Counted from the stretch's first letter, positions 53,410 to 63,487 are shown. The stretch: 64,000 nt of DNA from Candidatus Nitrosacidococcus tergens (GCF_902810445.1 NZ_LR778175.1:1747370-1811369), one strand, 5' to 3'. Made by a program: numbers and translations. Notes: a model not told the origin generated them from the letters alone.

Positions 53410-53955
53410 TTAATGAAGTAATTCTGCGGCTAACTGGTTAAGCCTACCAATAGCTGACCCATCAATAACCATGTCACCAGCTCGAATAACTGCACCACCC
53501 AATAGAGATTCATCAACTTTATAGGAAAGAGTAATTTTACGCCCTAATCGACGTTCAAGAGCAGCTGCAATGTTATCTAGTTGATCTTTATTCGAATCTG
53601 ATAGGGGTTTAGCTAAAACCACTTCGGCTCCTAATACTCCTTCCATTTCATCTTTCATTTGATCAAATAATGATGAAATTTCAGGAAGTACAGATAATCT
53701 ACCACTCTCTGCTAAGATTTTAATTAAATTTTTAACTGTACTATCAATGGGGTAATCTTTTATTTCAGTAAAAAGATCTATAATTTGTGCAGTATTATAA
53801 AACGGACTGCCTATTAAAGCTCGTGTCTTAGAATCCTTTACAAGATCCGCAAACACTTTTAACATTCCTGACCATTCATTATAGCTGCTCTGATCCTTTG
53901 CTAGCTCGAATAGAGCATTAGCATACGGTCGAGCAATAGTTATTTTTTCAGCCAT
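53410..53955 (-). CDS. atpH: ATP synthase F1 delta subunit
   Basis: 181 residues of the OSCP/delta family. The N-terminus ITIARPYANALFELAKDQ and the C-terminal DESLLGGAVIRAGDMVIDGS are typical. Delta links F1 to the b-subunit stator stalk. It starts 15 bases after atpF in the operon. Confidence 0.96.
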   Translation of the reverse strand: MAEKITIARPYANALFELAKDQSSYNEWSGMLKVFADLVKDSKTRALIGSPFYNTAQIIDLFTEIKDYPIDSTVKNLIKILAESGRLSVLPEISSLFDQMKDEMEGVLGAEVVLAKPLSDSNKDQLDNIAAALERRLGRKITLSYKVDESLLGGAVIRAGDMVIDGSAIGRLNQLAAELLH

Positions 53956-53970
53956 TAATTTAATAAAACC

Positions 53971-54441
53971 TTAGATTTCACTTATCAACTCTTTTAATAA
54001 GGACTCATTTGCTTTCTCATCAATTTCTCGCTTAAGAATTCTGCTAGCTCCAGCAGTAGCAAGTGATACTACTTTTCCACGCAGATTTTCACGAGCACGA
54101 CTTACTTCTTGTTGGATACTGGCATCAGCGGATGCCTTAATCCTATCCCCTTCAATTTGAGCAGCTTCTTTAGCTTGCTCAATTATTTCTTGAGCTCGTT
54201 TTTGTGCTAGAGCTATTATTTCTGCCGCACTTTCCTTCGCTTGGTTTAACATCTCTTCTGATTCTTTTCTTGCCCGTTCTTGAGCATGTTTACCTTGCTC
54301 AGCAGCAGCTAAACCATCAGCAATCCTTTTTTTCCTTTCCTCCATTAAATTGGTTAAAGGATCCCAAAGAAAATGATTAACAAACCAAATAAGAATCCCA
54401 AAGGCTACCATTTGCCCAATAAGGGTAGCAGTAACATTCAT
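53971..54441 (-). CDS. atpF: ATP synthase Fo subunit b
   Basis: 156 residues: an N-terminal membrane helix (about 5-26, with FLWDPLTNLMEERKKRI just after it) and a long charged coiled-coil stalk rich in alanine, glutamate and lysine. It is the peripheral stator holding F1 to subunit a. It lies between atpE and atpH. Confidence 0.96.
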   Translation of the reverse strand: MNVTATLIGQMVAFGILIWFVNHFLWDPLTNLMEERKKRIADGLAAAEQGKHAQERARKESEEMLNQAKESAAEIIALAQKRAQEIIEQAKEAAQIEGDRIKASADASIQQEVSRARENLRGKVVSLATAGASRILKREIDEKANESLLKELISEI

Positions 54442-54496
54442 AATAGCGTCCTTTACTATTCCTGTTATAAGTTAATATGATCAAAAATAATTTTTA

Positions 54497-54781
54497 CTAC
54501 CCACCTGCTGCAGTCTTAATAGCATTAATAAACGGGTTAGCAAAAATAAACCACATAGACATACCAAGGATAATCATTGGGAATGCTTCCATTAAACCCC
54601 CAGTAAATAACATTTGACCCATAAGCTGGGGGCGCATCTCTGGTTGGCGTGCTATCCCTTCAATATACTTAGAACAGATTAATCCCCACCCAACTGCTGA
54701 TCCTAAACCTGCAGCAGCCAAAATAATACCTACGCCAATAGCAGTAGATGAATAAATAGAAACAAGTAACTCTGGATTCAT
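54497..54781 (-). CDS. atpE: ATP synthase Fo subunit c
   Basis: 94-residue helical hairpin. The first helix is glycine/alanine-rich (GVGIILAAAGLGSAVGWGLI), the polar loop is EGIARQPEMRPQ, and the second helix carries the ion-binding acidic position in MEAFPMIILG. I see no sodium-specific ligand set and infer proton coupling. Confidence 0.95.
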   Translation of the reverse strand: MNPELLVSIYSSTAIGVGIILAAAGLGSAVGWGLICSKYIEGIARQPEMRPQLMGQMLFTGGLMEAFPMIILGMSMWFIFANPFINAIKTAAGG

Positions 54782-54826
54782 TCAAAATCTCCGCAAAATG
54801 ATAATAAATCTATTTAATATAAAATT

Positions 54827-55624
54827 CTAATGCTCTTCTTTAGTATGAGCCATCCCTAGATACACTATTGTAAGCAGCATGAAAATAAATGCTTGAATTG
54901 TTATAATCAAAATATGGAAAATAGCCCAAAGAGTATCTAAGATAACTTGAGGTAGCCAAGCAGCCCCAAATCCTGCTAAAGATAGCAAAGCCATTAATAA
55001 AAAAATTAATTCTCCAGCAAACATATTACCGAATAAGCGTAGCCCTAGAGATACAGGTTTAGCAATTTCTTCAATGGCAGTCATAATGACGTTTATAGGT
55101 ATTAAATATTTACCAAAGGGATGAAATAAAAACTGCTTAATGTAGCCTATAGGGCCTTTAATTTTTATATTGTAAAAAATAGTAAGCGCAAACACAGTTA
55201 ATGCTAAAGCAAACGTGGTATCGATCTCTGCAGTAGGTACTATCCTTAGATTATGAATACCAATAAAACTAAATAGTTTTGGAAATAAATCTACTGGAAA
55301 TAAGTCCATTGCATTCATTAGGAAGACCCATATAAAAATGGTAAGTGCAAGTGGACCTATAAGGCGATTTTTCCCTGGAAAAATATCTTTGACTTGTTGA
55401 TCTACAAATTCAACTACCATTTCAAGCACATTCTGTATACCGCTTGGTTTTGAAAAACTAAGAGTCTTTCCTATACGATATCCCGCATAAATAAGCAATC
55501 CAGCTAAGAATAAACTGATAAAAATAGTATCTAATTTAAAACACCAAAACCCATCACATTGACCTACTTGGAAATTAACGAGATGGTGGCTAATATACGC
55601 ACCGGAATTATTTTCAGTACTCAA
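54827..55624 (-). CDS. atpB: ATP synthase Fo subunit a
   Basis: 265 residues with five to six membrane helices. The essential arginine is in KPVSLGLRLFGNMFAGELI, and the C-terminal helix has ILIITIQAFIFMLLTIVYL. It forms the proton half-channels against the c-ring. It lies between atpI and atpE. Confidence 0.97.
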   Translation of the reverse strand: MSTENNSGAYISHHLVNFQVGQCDGFWCFKLDTIFISLFLAGLLIYAGYRIGKTLSFSKPSGIQNVLEMVVEFVDQQVKDIFPGKNRLIGPLALTIFIWVFLMNAMDLFPVDLFPKLFSFIGIHNLRIVPTAEIDTTFALALTVFALTIFYNIKIKGPIGYIKQFLFHPFGKYLIPINVIMTAIEEIAKPVSLGLRLFGNMFAGELIFLLMALLSLAGFGAAWLPQVILDTLWAIFHILIITIQAFIFMLLTIVYLGMAHTKEEH

Positions 55625-55683
55625 TTTTTTTCTACCTTAATTTAATATAAATTTTTATATTAAAAATATACTAAGTATAAATA

Positions 55684-56064
55684 TCATTTAGTTATATGAC
55701 GATTAAGCTGATAACCCAAATAAATGTATCCTAAGTAGGTGATACCAAATCCAAAGAGAAGCGATAATGGATCTAATTTTAACAATCCCATACCTACTCC
55801 CATTAAAATAAGCGTACTTAAGAAACTAGATCCACTTCCTTGGTAAGAAAAATTTTCTGATCTAGTCTTCTTACTCATCTTTTCTACTCGCCAAGCCATT
55901 ATTATGGAATTTATTAAGGCAATTACCCCACCATACCCAGCAGCTAATGAATAACTGATTCCCTTAATTACTAGAAATAGTGATACTACTAATACTAGTA
56001 GGGATAGCTGAGCTACTAACAACTTTCGTAGTGCTACATAGAGCACTTCTTCTCCATAGCCCAT
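55684..56064 (-). CDS. atpI: ATP synthase accessory protein AtpI
   Basis: 126 residues with four membrane helices (about 15-38, 40-55, 77-95, 98-118). It fits the poorly conserved AtpI/UncI family by length, topology and place at the head of the atp operon. AtpI is proposed to help c-ring assembly. The 173-base gap upstream, after parB, should hold the operon promoter. Confidence 0.88.
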   Translation of the reverse strand: MGYGEEVLYVALRKLLVAQLSLLVLVVSLFLVIKGISYSLAAGYGGVIALINSIIMAWRVEKMSKKTRSENFSYQGSGSSFLSTLILMGVGMGLLKLDPLSLLFGFGITYLGYIYLGYQLNRHITK

Positions 56065-56237
56065 AAAACTTATTTATGAGAAATTAACATACTTGGGATT
56101 AGTGCATCCTTGCTAAGGCTTGGTAGTACTAACTACCTTTAAGTAATAGGCTCTACCTATTTAATTTCCAAAAATTCTTTGCATTTTATCACAATTCTTA
56201 TAAAAAAACCTACTGTTAAATATAATTTGTAAGTTTT

Positions 56238-57107
56238 TTACTTTATGTGAGTAAGAATCCCGTCAAGCTCATCCATACTATGATAGCGAATTAAGATCCT
56301 ACCTTTCCCTCCTGACAGGTGTTGGAGCTGAACTATAGTACCTAAGCGTTCTGCTAGCTCTTCCTCTAGTTTACGAATATCTGGATCACTCAACAAATTT
56401 TGCTTAAATTTAGGTATAGATTCCTGCTGCATACGTCGTACTAAATTTTCTGTATCCCGTACCGATAACCTTTCTTGAATAATTTTACTAGCAATTTTAC
56501 GTTGTATAGCATCATCTAACGAAAGTAGTGCCCTTGCATGCCCCATCTCTAAATCTCCTTTTTCTACATGAGATTTGATTTCTCCATTCAGAGTAAGAAG
56601 GCGTAGTAAATTAGAAATTGATGCACGAGAACAACCTACTGCTTGTGCAATTTCTTGATGAGTCATATTGAATTCGTTTATTAACTTTTGATAAGCAGTT
56701 GCTTGCTCAATAGCATTAAGATCTTCTCTTTGAATATTCTCAATTAATGCTATTGCAGCAGCGGCTTGATCAGATACATTTTTAACTAAAGCAGGTATCT
56801 CCCTAAGACCTACAATCTGAGCAGCTCTCCACCGTCGCTCACCTGCAATGAGCTCAAAAATACCATTTTGCTCAGAGCGTACAATAATAGGTTGGATAAC
56901 ACCCTGAGCACGAATGGAGTCTGCTAACTCTGCTAGAGCTTCAGAAGAGATCTCAACCCGTGGTTGATATTTCCCGCATTGAATCTGTTCTAATGATAGA
57001 GATCTCAATTCCTCTTTAGGTTTAGATTCTCCAATATGGATGGGTGTATTAATTGTGCCTAGTAGAGAATCTAATCCACGACCTAAACCTTTTTTTTTTA
57101 AACCCAT
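56238..57107 (-). CDS. parB: Chromosome-partitioning protein ParB
   Basis: 289 residues. The N-terminus GLKKKGLGRGLDSLLG, the ParB/Srx-type core IQCGKYQPRVEISSEALAEL and GIFELIAGERRWRAAQIVGL, and the HTH MTHQEIAQAVGCSRASISNLLRLL are all visible. A C-terminal dimerisation domain follows. It binds parS and spreads as a CTPase clamp. It begins 4 bases after parA. I did not find a parS palindrome in the window by eye. Confidence 0.96.
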   Translation of the reverse strand: MGLKKKGLGRGLDSLLGTINTPIHIGESKPKEELRSLSLEQIQCGKYQPRVEISSEALAELADSIRAQGVIQPIIVRSEQNGIFELIAGERRWRAAQIVGLREIPALVKNVSDQAAAAIALIENIQREDLNAIEQATAYQKLINEFNMTHQEIAQAVGCSRASISNLLRLLTLNGEIKSHVEKGDLEMGHARALLSLDDAIQRKIASKIIQERLSVRDTENLVRRMQQESIPKFKQNLLSDPDIRKLEEELAERLGTIVQLQHLSGGKGRILIRYHSMDELDGILTHIK

Positions 57108-57111
57108 ACAG

Positions 57112-57891
57112 TTAGATTAATTTATCTTTTGATTCTTGCATCAGCACTTCCTTTGCCAATATTAAATAAGCAACACTTCCACGAGAGGTGCGATCATGCA
57201 TAATAATTGGTTGTCCATAGCTAGGTGCTTCAGCTAAACGAACATTACGTGGAATAATTGTATTGTATACTTGCTTTCCAAAGTGAGTTATAAGTTGATT
57301 AGATACTTCATTAGCAAGGTTATTTCTTGGATCAAACATTGTACGTAATAACCCTGCAATTTGTAATTTGGGATTAAGGTGTTGCTTGATTCCTTCAATC
57401 GTGCCTAATAGGGCAGATAACCCTTCTAAAGCATAATATTCGCACTGAACAGGGATGATTACTTCACCGGCAGCGGCTAATGAATTAATAGTAAGCATAT
57501 TGAGTGCAGGTGGGCAATCTATAAGGATTTCATCATAGTCATGATTAATGATTTGAAGCGCTAGCCGTAGTCTATTCTCTCTATTTGTAACTGAAAGTAA
57601 TTCAACCTCAGCTGCAGTTAAATCACTATTTGCAGGTAATACAGCATAACCAGCTTTATCAATGTTTATTATTGCATTTTCAATGACACTGTTCTCAAGT
57701 AATACTTGATAGGTGGTTGCAATTAAGGAGGATTTATCTATTCCACTTCCAGTAGTCGCATTTCCTTGAGGATCCATATCTATAAGAAGGACGCGCCTTT
57801 TAGATGCAGCAAGGGAGGCAGCTAAATTAACACTTGTAGTTGTCTTTCCAACCCCTCCCTTCTGATTAGTGATTGCTATGATACGCCCCAT
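57112..57891 (-). CDS. parA: Chromosome-partitioning ATPase ParA (Soj)
   Basis: 259 residues. The deviant Walker A is NQKGGVGKTTTSVNLAASL, followed by LLIDMDPQGNATTGSG and the switch DEILIDCPPALNMLT. Chromosomal ParA proteins bind DNA and help place ParB-parS complexes. It lies directly between rsmG and parB. Confidence 0.97.
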   Translation of the reverse strand: MGRIIAITNQKGGVGKTTTSVNLAASLAASKRRVLLIDMDPQGNATTGSGIDKSSLIATTYQVLLENSVIENAIINIDKAGYAVLPANSDLTAAEVELLSVTNRENRLRLALQIINHDYDEILIDCPPALNMLTINSLAAAGEVIIPVQCEYYALEGLSALLGTIEGIKQHLNPKLQIAGLLRTMFDPRNNLANEVSNQLITHFGKQVYNTIIPRNVRLAEAPSYGQPIIMHDRTSRGSVAYLILAKEVLMQESKDKLI

Positions 57892-57905
57892 ACTAATTTC
57901 CCATT

Positions 57906-58544
57906 CTATTGAAGTTCTATTAAATGACGCTGTGCCTCAAGCCCTGGAATAGATAGTGGATATATATTTCGTACTTTATAAGTTACAGGCAGCGATTCAA
58001 TTTCTTCTTTTGGATAAATACCTTTCATCGCAAGCAATTTCCCCGATGGATCACGTAATCTTGATGCTAATTGAGTAAAGTCTATTAAATTTGAAAAGGC
58101 CCAGCTGATTATAGTATCAAATAAATAGTTTGGTTGATAATGCTCAATTCGTTTATTTACGATAGAAACATTTATTAATTCTAATTCAATAACTACTTGC
58201 ATCAAAAACCTTGTTTTTTTAGTGCAGCTATCAAGTAGTGTAATTTCGTCATTAGAACAAGCTATTGCTAGAGGAACACCTGGTAACCCAGCACCACTGC
58301 CTACATCCAAGATTCGATGGCTTTTTAAATAAGTAACAACACTTAAGCTATCTAATAAGTGTTTTAAAATTACTTTTTTAGGTTCTTTAATTGCTGTGAG
58401 ATTATAGCGTTGATTCCACTTATTTAACAACTCTAAGTAAGTTAATAGTTGATCAATTTGCTTTTCTCTCAATTTTAGACCAAGAGAATAAATGCCTAAT
58501 TCTATTAATAATCTTTTATTTGTAAAGTTAGAATCCTTAGCCAA
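57906..58544 (-). CDS. rsmG: 16S rRNA (guanine527-N7)-methyltransferase
   Basis: 212 residues. The SAM-binding motif I is ILDVGSGAGLPGVPLAIA, preceded by WNQRYNLTAIKEPKKVILKH. It methylates G527 of 16S rRNA. It starts 6 bases after mnmG, the usual mnmG-rsmG-parA order near the origin. Confidence 0.97.
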   Translation of the reverse strand: MAKDSNFTNKRLLIELGIYSLGLKLREKQIDQLLTYLELLNKWNQRYNLTAIKEPKKVILKHLLDSLSVVTYLKSHRILDVGSGAGLPGVPLAIACSNDEITLLDSCTKKTRFLMQVVIELELINVSIVNKRIEHYQPNYLFDTIISWAFSNLIDFTQLASRLRDPSGKLLAMKGIYPKEEIESLPVTYKVRNIYPLSIPGLEAQRHLIELQ

Positions 58545-58550
58545 ATTAGG

Positions 58551-60443
58551 TTAACTATTTAGTAGCTGGTGGTTATAGTTTGTACGTTTTAAATAAATTA
58601 ACAAGGCTGAAATAGCCGCTGGAGTAATGCCTGGAATTCTTGCAGCCTGCCCTAAAGTAGTAGGACGAATCTGAGTGAATTTTTCCTGTACTTCAGTAGA
58701 AAACCCTTTTATTTGGCTATAATCTAAATTAAACGGTAAGCATAAATTTTCATAGTGTAGTTGGCGATTAATTTCCTGCTGCTGTCGCTCAATATATCCT
58801 GCATACTTTACTTCAATCCCAATTTGTTCAGCGACAGTAGAGTCAATCATTACTAATTTTCCAATTAAATTCATGAGATTTTCGTAGGTAACATGAGGGC
58901 GACGTAGTAATTCCATTAAAGAATATTCCCGGTGAATAGATTCGCCAAATAAAAAGATAGCTTCTTTTTCTGTAATTTGATGAGGGCGAATTCGCTGTTG
59001 AGTAAGCCACTGTCTTTCTTTTTCAATAGTTTCCCATTTTATATTGAAATGCTCCCATCGAGTATCATTGACTAATTTTAACTCTCTTCCTTTAGGGGTT
59101 AGACGTAGATCAGCATTATCTTCTCTTAATAGAAGCCGATATTCTGCTCTACTTGTAAACATTCTATAAGGCTCTATAGTGCCACGAGTAATCAAGTCAT
59201 CAATCATTACTCCTATGTAGGCTTCATTTCTCTTAGGGTACCAAGAAGATTCGCCACGTACTTGAAGCCCTGCATTAAGCCCAGCCACTAATCCCTGAGC
59301 AGCAGCCTCTTCATACCCTGTTGTGCCATTAATCTGCCCTGCAAAATATAGCCCCTGTATATATTTAGTTTCTAAAGTTGGTTTAAGATCTCTAGGATCA
59401 AAAAAATCATACTCTATGGCATAGCCAGGTCGGGTGATATGTGCTTGCTCAAATCCTTGAATAGAATGAACTACCTGCTCCTGCACATGATAAGGAAGGC
59501 TAGTAGAGATACCATTAGGATAAATTTCAAAAGTATCTAATCCTTCTGGTTCAATAAAAATTTGGTGAGAATTTTTATCTGAAAAACGAATAACTTTATC
59601 CTCAATTGAAGGACAATAGCGAGGACCAATGCCCTCAATATTGCCACTATAAATAGGAGATTGATCTAAATTAGCTAGGATAATTTCATGGGTTTTTAAG
59701 TTTGTTCTAGTAATATGGCATGAAACCTGTTTTGGATGGCAATTTACTGGGCTTAAAAAGGAAAATCTAGGGATTGGTTTATCACCTAGTTGCTCTTTAA
59801 GTTTACTATAATCAATAGTACGACTATTAATTCTAGGAGGTGTACCTGTCTTAAGCCGATTCACTTTAAATGGTAATTCTCTTAAGCGATTGGCTAATGT
59901 ATTAGCTGGAGGATCACCAGCCCTACCGCCTTGGTAATTTGTTAATCCAACATGGATTTTACCTCCTAAAAAAGTACCTACTGTCAAAATCACTGCAGGT
60001 GCATAGAAAAATAATCCTAGTAGAGTTTTAACTCCATAAACTTTATGATCTTTAATTAGTAGATCAGTAGCTTCCTGTTGAAAAATAAATAAATTAGGTT
60101 GTTGTTCTAAAATTTTCCGAATTGCTTTCTTATATAAAGTACGATCAGCTTGAGCACGAGTGGCTCTTACTGCAGGGCCTTTACTTGCGTTTAAAATCCG
60201 AACATGGATCCCTGCTTGATCTGCAGCTAAAGCCATAGCTCCGCCTAAAGCATCAATTTCCTTAGTAAGATGGCCTTTACCAATCCCCCCTATTGCTGGA
60301 TTGCAGCTCATTTGCCCTAAAGTTTCAATATTGTGAGTTAACAGTAGAGTACGCACACCTTGTCGAGCTGCCGCTAGTGCAGCTTCGGTTCCTGCATGCC
60401 CACCGCCAATTACGATGACATCATACTGTGATGTATTATCCAT
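58551..60443 (-). CDS. mnmG: tRNA uridine-5-carboxymethylaminomethyl synthase MnmG
   Basis: 630 residues. The FAD-binding Rossmann motif is VIVIGGGHAGTEAALAAARQG, with GGIGKGHLTKEIDALGG, NYQGGRAGDPPAN, and the family motif GLYFAGQINGTTGYEEAAAQG. With MnmE it modifies the wobble uridine of several tRNAs. It begins 35 bases after mnmE ends. Confidence 0.98.
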   Translation of the reverse strand: MDNTSQYDVIVIGGGHAGTEAALAAARQGVRTLLLTHNIETLGQMSCNPAIGGIGKGHLTKEIDALGGAMALAADQAGIHVRILNASKGPAVRATRAQADRTLYKKAIRKILEQQPNLFIFQQEATDLLIKDHKVYGVKTLLGLFFYAPAVILTVGTFLGGKIHVGLTNYQGGRAGDPPANTLANRLRELPFKVNRLKTGTPPRINSRTIDYSKLKEQLGDKPIPRFSFLSPVNCHPKQVSCHITRTNLKTHEIILANLDQSPIYSGNIEGIGPRYCPSIEDKVIRFSDKNSHQIFIEPEGLDTFEIYPNGISTSLPYHVQEQVVHSIQGFEQAHITRPGYAIEYDFFDPRDLKPTLETKYIQGLYFAGQINGTTGYEEAAAQGLVAGLNAGLQVRGESSWYPKRNEAYIGVMIDDLITRGTIEPYRMFTSRAEYRLLLREDNADLRLTPKGRELKLVNDTRWEHFNIKWETIEKERQWLTQQRIRPHQITEKEAIFLFGESIHREYSLMELLRRPHVTYENLMNLIGKLVMIDSTVAEQIGIEVKYAGYIERQQQEINRQLHYENLCLPFNLDYSQIKGFSTEVQEKFTQIRPTTLGQAARIPGITPAAISALLIYLKRTNYNHQLLNS

Positions 60444-60478
60444 AAATAACTCAGGGATTATTTTGATAACTGTAAATA

Positions 60479-61855
60479 CTACTTACCAATACAAAAAGTA
60501 GAAAAAATCTCTCCTAATAGATCATCTGTATAATATTTTCCGGTAATTTCTCCTAAATAATTTTGAGCCTGACGCAGCTCTTCTGCAATAATTTCTTCAG
60601 ATTCCCCTTTAGTAAGGGCTGCTTTAGTCAATTCAACCGCAGCTTCAGTTTTTTGTAGTGCATTTAAATGGCGGCGACGCGCAGAAAATTCACTCTCTTC
60701 TTTTATATTAAATCCAGCTGTTTCTCTCAGATGCTGTATTAATAAATCAATTCCTTCACCTGTAAGAGCGGATACTCGTATTATTTTCCCTAAATTGCTT
60801 TGCTCGATACAAGCTGGCGTAAGATCCAAATCTATTTTATTGAAAATTAGCGTAACTTGAATTCCATTAGGTAGTTCATTAAATAATTCATATTCTTCTT
60901 TAGTTAAGCCATCTTGGTTGCTAGAAACTAATAATATGTGATCTACATAATCTAATTCTTTTCGAGTACGCCGTATTCCTTCTAGCTCAATAAGATCTAT
61001 AGATTCATGCAGTCCTGCAGTATCTACAAGAGATATAGCTAACCCGTCTATAACAATATCTGTGCATAGTATATCTCGAGTAGTACCGGGTATCTTAGTA
61101 ACAATAGCTGCATCCTTTCCTATTAGTTTATTATATAAACTAGATTTACCCACATTAGGACGACCAATTAAGGCAACCTTTATCCCCTCTTGAAGTAAAG
61201 CACCCTGTTGAGCACTACTATAAATTATTTTTATTGTATTTTGAATATCTTGTAATTTATTTAAGATAGATTTTGGCTCTACGATACTAATATCTTCATC
61301 ACTAAAATCAATGGAGGACTCTACCAAACATCTTATTTGAATCAATTGCTCTCTTAGCAGGTTAATTCTCTTTGAAAATTCTCCTTGTAAAGAAGACAAT
61401 GCATTACGGGCTGCTTGTAAAGAAGTGCTTTCAATAAGATCTGCAATAGCCTCTGCTTGAGATAAATCGATTTTATTATTTAAAAATGCGCGCTCGCTGA
61501 ATTCTCCAGGACGTGCAAGTCGAGCACCAAAATGAAACAAAGAATTAAGTAGATGATCAGTAACTACTGGCGAACCATGAGTGTGAAACTCTAATATATC
61601 CTCTCCTGTGAAGGATTGTGGTGCTGGAAAATATAGAGCAATTCCTTGATCTATATTTTTTCTATTATGGCTATAGAAGCTACAAAAATTAGCATAACGT
61701 GGTTTCAGATTCTGTTTAGTAACCTGTTTTGCTATTTGAAAGCATAATGATCCTGAAACACGAACAATACTAATACCTCCTCGGCCAGCTGGTGTTGCTA
61801 TTGCCGCTATAGTATCACTTAATGCTCCTTTTCTATTTGACGTGTGATATACCAT
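60479..61855 (-). CDS. mnmE: tRNA modification GTPase MnmE
   Basis: 458 residues: an N-terminal folate-binding domain (TIAAIATPAGRGGISIVRVSG), an inserted G domain with GRPNVGKSSLYNKLIG and DTAGLHES, NKID, and the C-terminal zinc-independent FCIGK motif. It partners MnmG. The only in-frame start gives an extra MVYHTSNRKGAL before the usual N-terminus and overlaps yidC by 37 bases. The AAGGAG at codons 9-11 lies in the yidC end without a start codon suited to it. Confidence 0.95.
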   Translation of the reverse strand: MVYHTSNRKGALSDTIAAIATPAGRGGISIVRVSGSLCFQIAKQVTKQNLKPRYANFCSFYSHNRKNIDQGIALYFPAPQSFTGEDILEFHTHGSPVVTDHLLNSLFHFGARLARPGEFSERAFLNNKIDLSQAEAIADLIESTSLQAARNALSSLQGEFSKRINLLREQLIQIRCLVESSIDFSDEDISIVEPKSILNKLQDIQNTIKIIYSSAQQGALLQEGIKVALIGRPNVGKSSLYNKLIGKDAAIVTKIPGTTRDILCTDIVIDGLAISLVDTAGLHESIDLIELEGIRRTRKELDYVDHILLVSSNQDGLTKEEYELFNELPNGIQVTLIFNKIDLDLTPACIEQSNLGKIIRVSALTGEGIDLLIQHLRETAGFNIKEESEFSARRRHLNALQKTEAAVELTKAALTKGESEEIIAEELRQAQNYLGEITGKYYTDDLLGEIFSTFCIGK

Positions 61856-63465
61856 TGCTGAGTAATAGAAAGGATATTATTGACTACCCAATACAATACT
61901 AAACCTGCTGGAAATAGTGCAAAAAAGAAAGTAAACGTAATAGGCATCAGCATCATTACTTTAGCTTGAAGAGGATCTGTAGGAGTTGGGCTAAGTTTTT
62001 GCTGGATAATCATAGTTACCCCCATAATGAGAGGTAAAACATAATAAGGATCTTTTGATGTTAGGTCATTCATCCACAGGATAAAAGGAGCTTGCCTCAG
62101 CTCAACTGATTCTTGTAGCATCCAATATAGAGCAATAAATACAGGGATCTGCACTAAGATAGGAAAGCACCCTCCCATTGGGTTTACTTTCTCTTTTTTG
62201 TATAGCTCTATCATCGCTTGACCTACTTTCTGTCGATCGTTACCGAATCGCTCTTTAATTGCCGTAAGCTGTGGATGAAGTTTACGTAGTTTTGCCATCG
62301 AGCGATAACTAGTTTGAGATAATTTAAAAAAAGCAGCTTTAATTACTATAGTGAGTAATACTATTGCCCATCCCCAATTCCCCACATGTTTATAAAACCA
62401 GTGGAGTAGCCAAAATAAAGGTTCAGCGATAACAGTTAACTTTCCATAATCAATAGTAAGTTGTAATTTTGGTGCTGCAGCTGCTAGCTGATCTAAAACT
62501 TTGGGCCCAATAAAAAGGGTAAAATCAAATATCCCACTTTCTCCACTATTTAACATTTGTTGTGGGGAAACTACACCAGTAATATAAGTGTTATTTTGAG
62601 AGTGGCGACCATAATAGTAATTTTTTCCTTCGTCTCTAGGTATCCAAGCTGCAACAAAATAATGCTGAAGCATAGCTACCCATCCGTTTAAGCTATGACT
62701 TTCAAAAGTATCAGAATCTAAATCTTTAAATGTAATTTTTTTATAATCATGATCCTCAGTGGAAAATACAGCACCTGTATAAAATCGATTAGAATAAAAC
62801 CCTTCAGATTCTGGTGGAGTGCGACTAAACTGGGTATATGCTTGCCCAGCCCAAGAATTACTAGTTCCATTCTCAACTTTAAGGGCTATATCAACTTGGT
62901 AGCTACCCCTCTTGAAAATATAGGTTTTTGTGATGATGATGTCATCACTCTCTTTCCAAGTAAGTGGGACGCTTAAAGAATCTTGAGCTCCAGTTAAATG
63001 ATAATTCGTGCTAGGCACAGAAAACTCAGCATCTTTAGGGATAATTGAAGTACCTGCTGCTGTATATACTCCAGATTGGGCGATGAAAAGATCTGGATCT
63101 GCAGGATGTAGTAGATGTACTAGCTCATTTGGCTCTTTTAGAGAGATTGGATAATCTAATAATTGAGCCTCAAATAAATTAGCATCTGATAATGAGATTT
63201 TAACTTTGAGAAGATCAGTTATTACTTCTACAAATTTACTATTTATGGCAGAATTGCTAGTTGTTACCGGTTCATGAGATGAAGGCATATTTACAGCAGA
63301 TGCCTTATTTTCTGCTTGTTTTGCAGTCTCTATTACTTCATCTGGTATTAACGCTGTTGAAAATGATGAAAGAGGTGATACTCCGTAATCAGTTTGCCAA
63401 GCGTTCCACATAAAAAATAGCACTAGAAAAAGCGCATAGATTAAAAATAACCGGTAATTTTCCAT
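61819..63465 (-). CDS. yidC: Membrane protein insertase YidC
   Basis: 548 residues. An N-terminal anchor (MENYRLFLIYALFLVLFFMW), a large periplasmic P1 domain, and the conserved five-helix insertase core are present, with the motif MGGCFPILVQIPVFIALYWML and the late LMPITFTFFFALFPAGLVLYWVVNN. It inserts membrane proteins such as subunits a and c of the ATP synthase. It follows rnpA directly; the usual yidD gene between them is missing. Confidence 0.97.
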   Translation of the reverse strand: MENYRLFLIYALFLVLFFMWNAWQTDYGVSPLSSFSTALIPDEVIETAKQAENKASAVNMPSSHEPVTTSNSAINSKFVEVITDLLKVKISLSDANLFEAQLLDYPISLKEPNELVHLLHPADPDLFIAQSGVYTAAGTSIIPKDAEFSVPSTNYHLTGAQDSLSVPLTWKESDDIIITKTYIFKRGSYQVDIALKVENGTSNSWAGQAYTQFSRTPPESEGFYSNRFYTGAVFSTEDHDYKKITFKDLDSDTFESHSLNGWVAMLQHYFVAAWIPRDEGKNYYYGRHSQNNTYITGVVSPQQMLNSGESGIFDFTLFIGPKVLDQLAAAAPKLQLTIDYGKLTVIAEPLFWLLHWFYKHVGNWGWAIVLLTIVIKAAFFKLSQTSYRSMAKLRKLHPQLTAIKERFGNDRQKVGQAMIELYKKEKVNPMGGCFPILVQIPVFIALYWMLQESVELRQAPFILWMNDLTSKDPYYVLPLIMGVTMIIQQKLSPTPTDPLQAKVMMLMPITFTFFFALFPAGLVLYWVVNNILSITQQWYITRQIEKEH

Positions 63466-63487
63466 ACAACTTATTTACAGTCTTAAC

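Noticed and set aside
56122..56137. Small hairpin GGTAGT/ACTACC as terminator after parB
   Set aside because: Only a 6-bp stem with no T-run on the - strand; too weak to call.
56000..60500. parS sites around parAB
   Set aside because: I looked for the 16-bp TGTTTCACGTGAAACA-type palindrome and saw none; a pattern search over the whole genome is needed.
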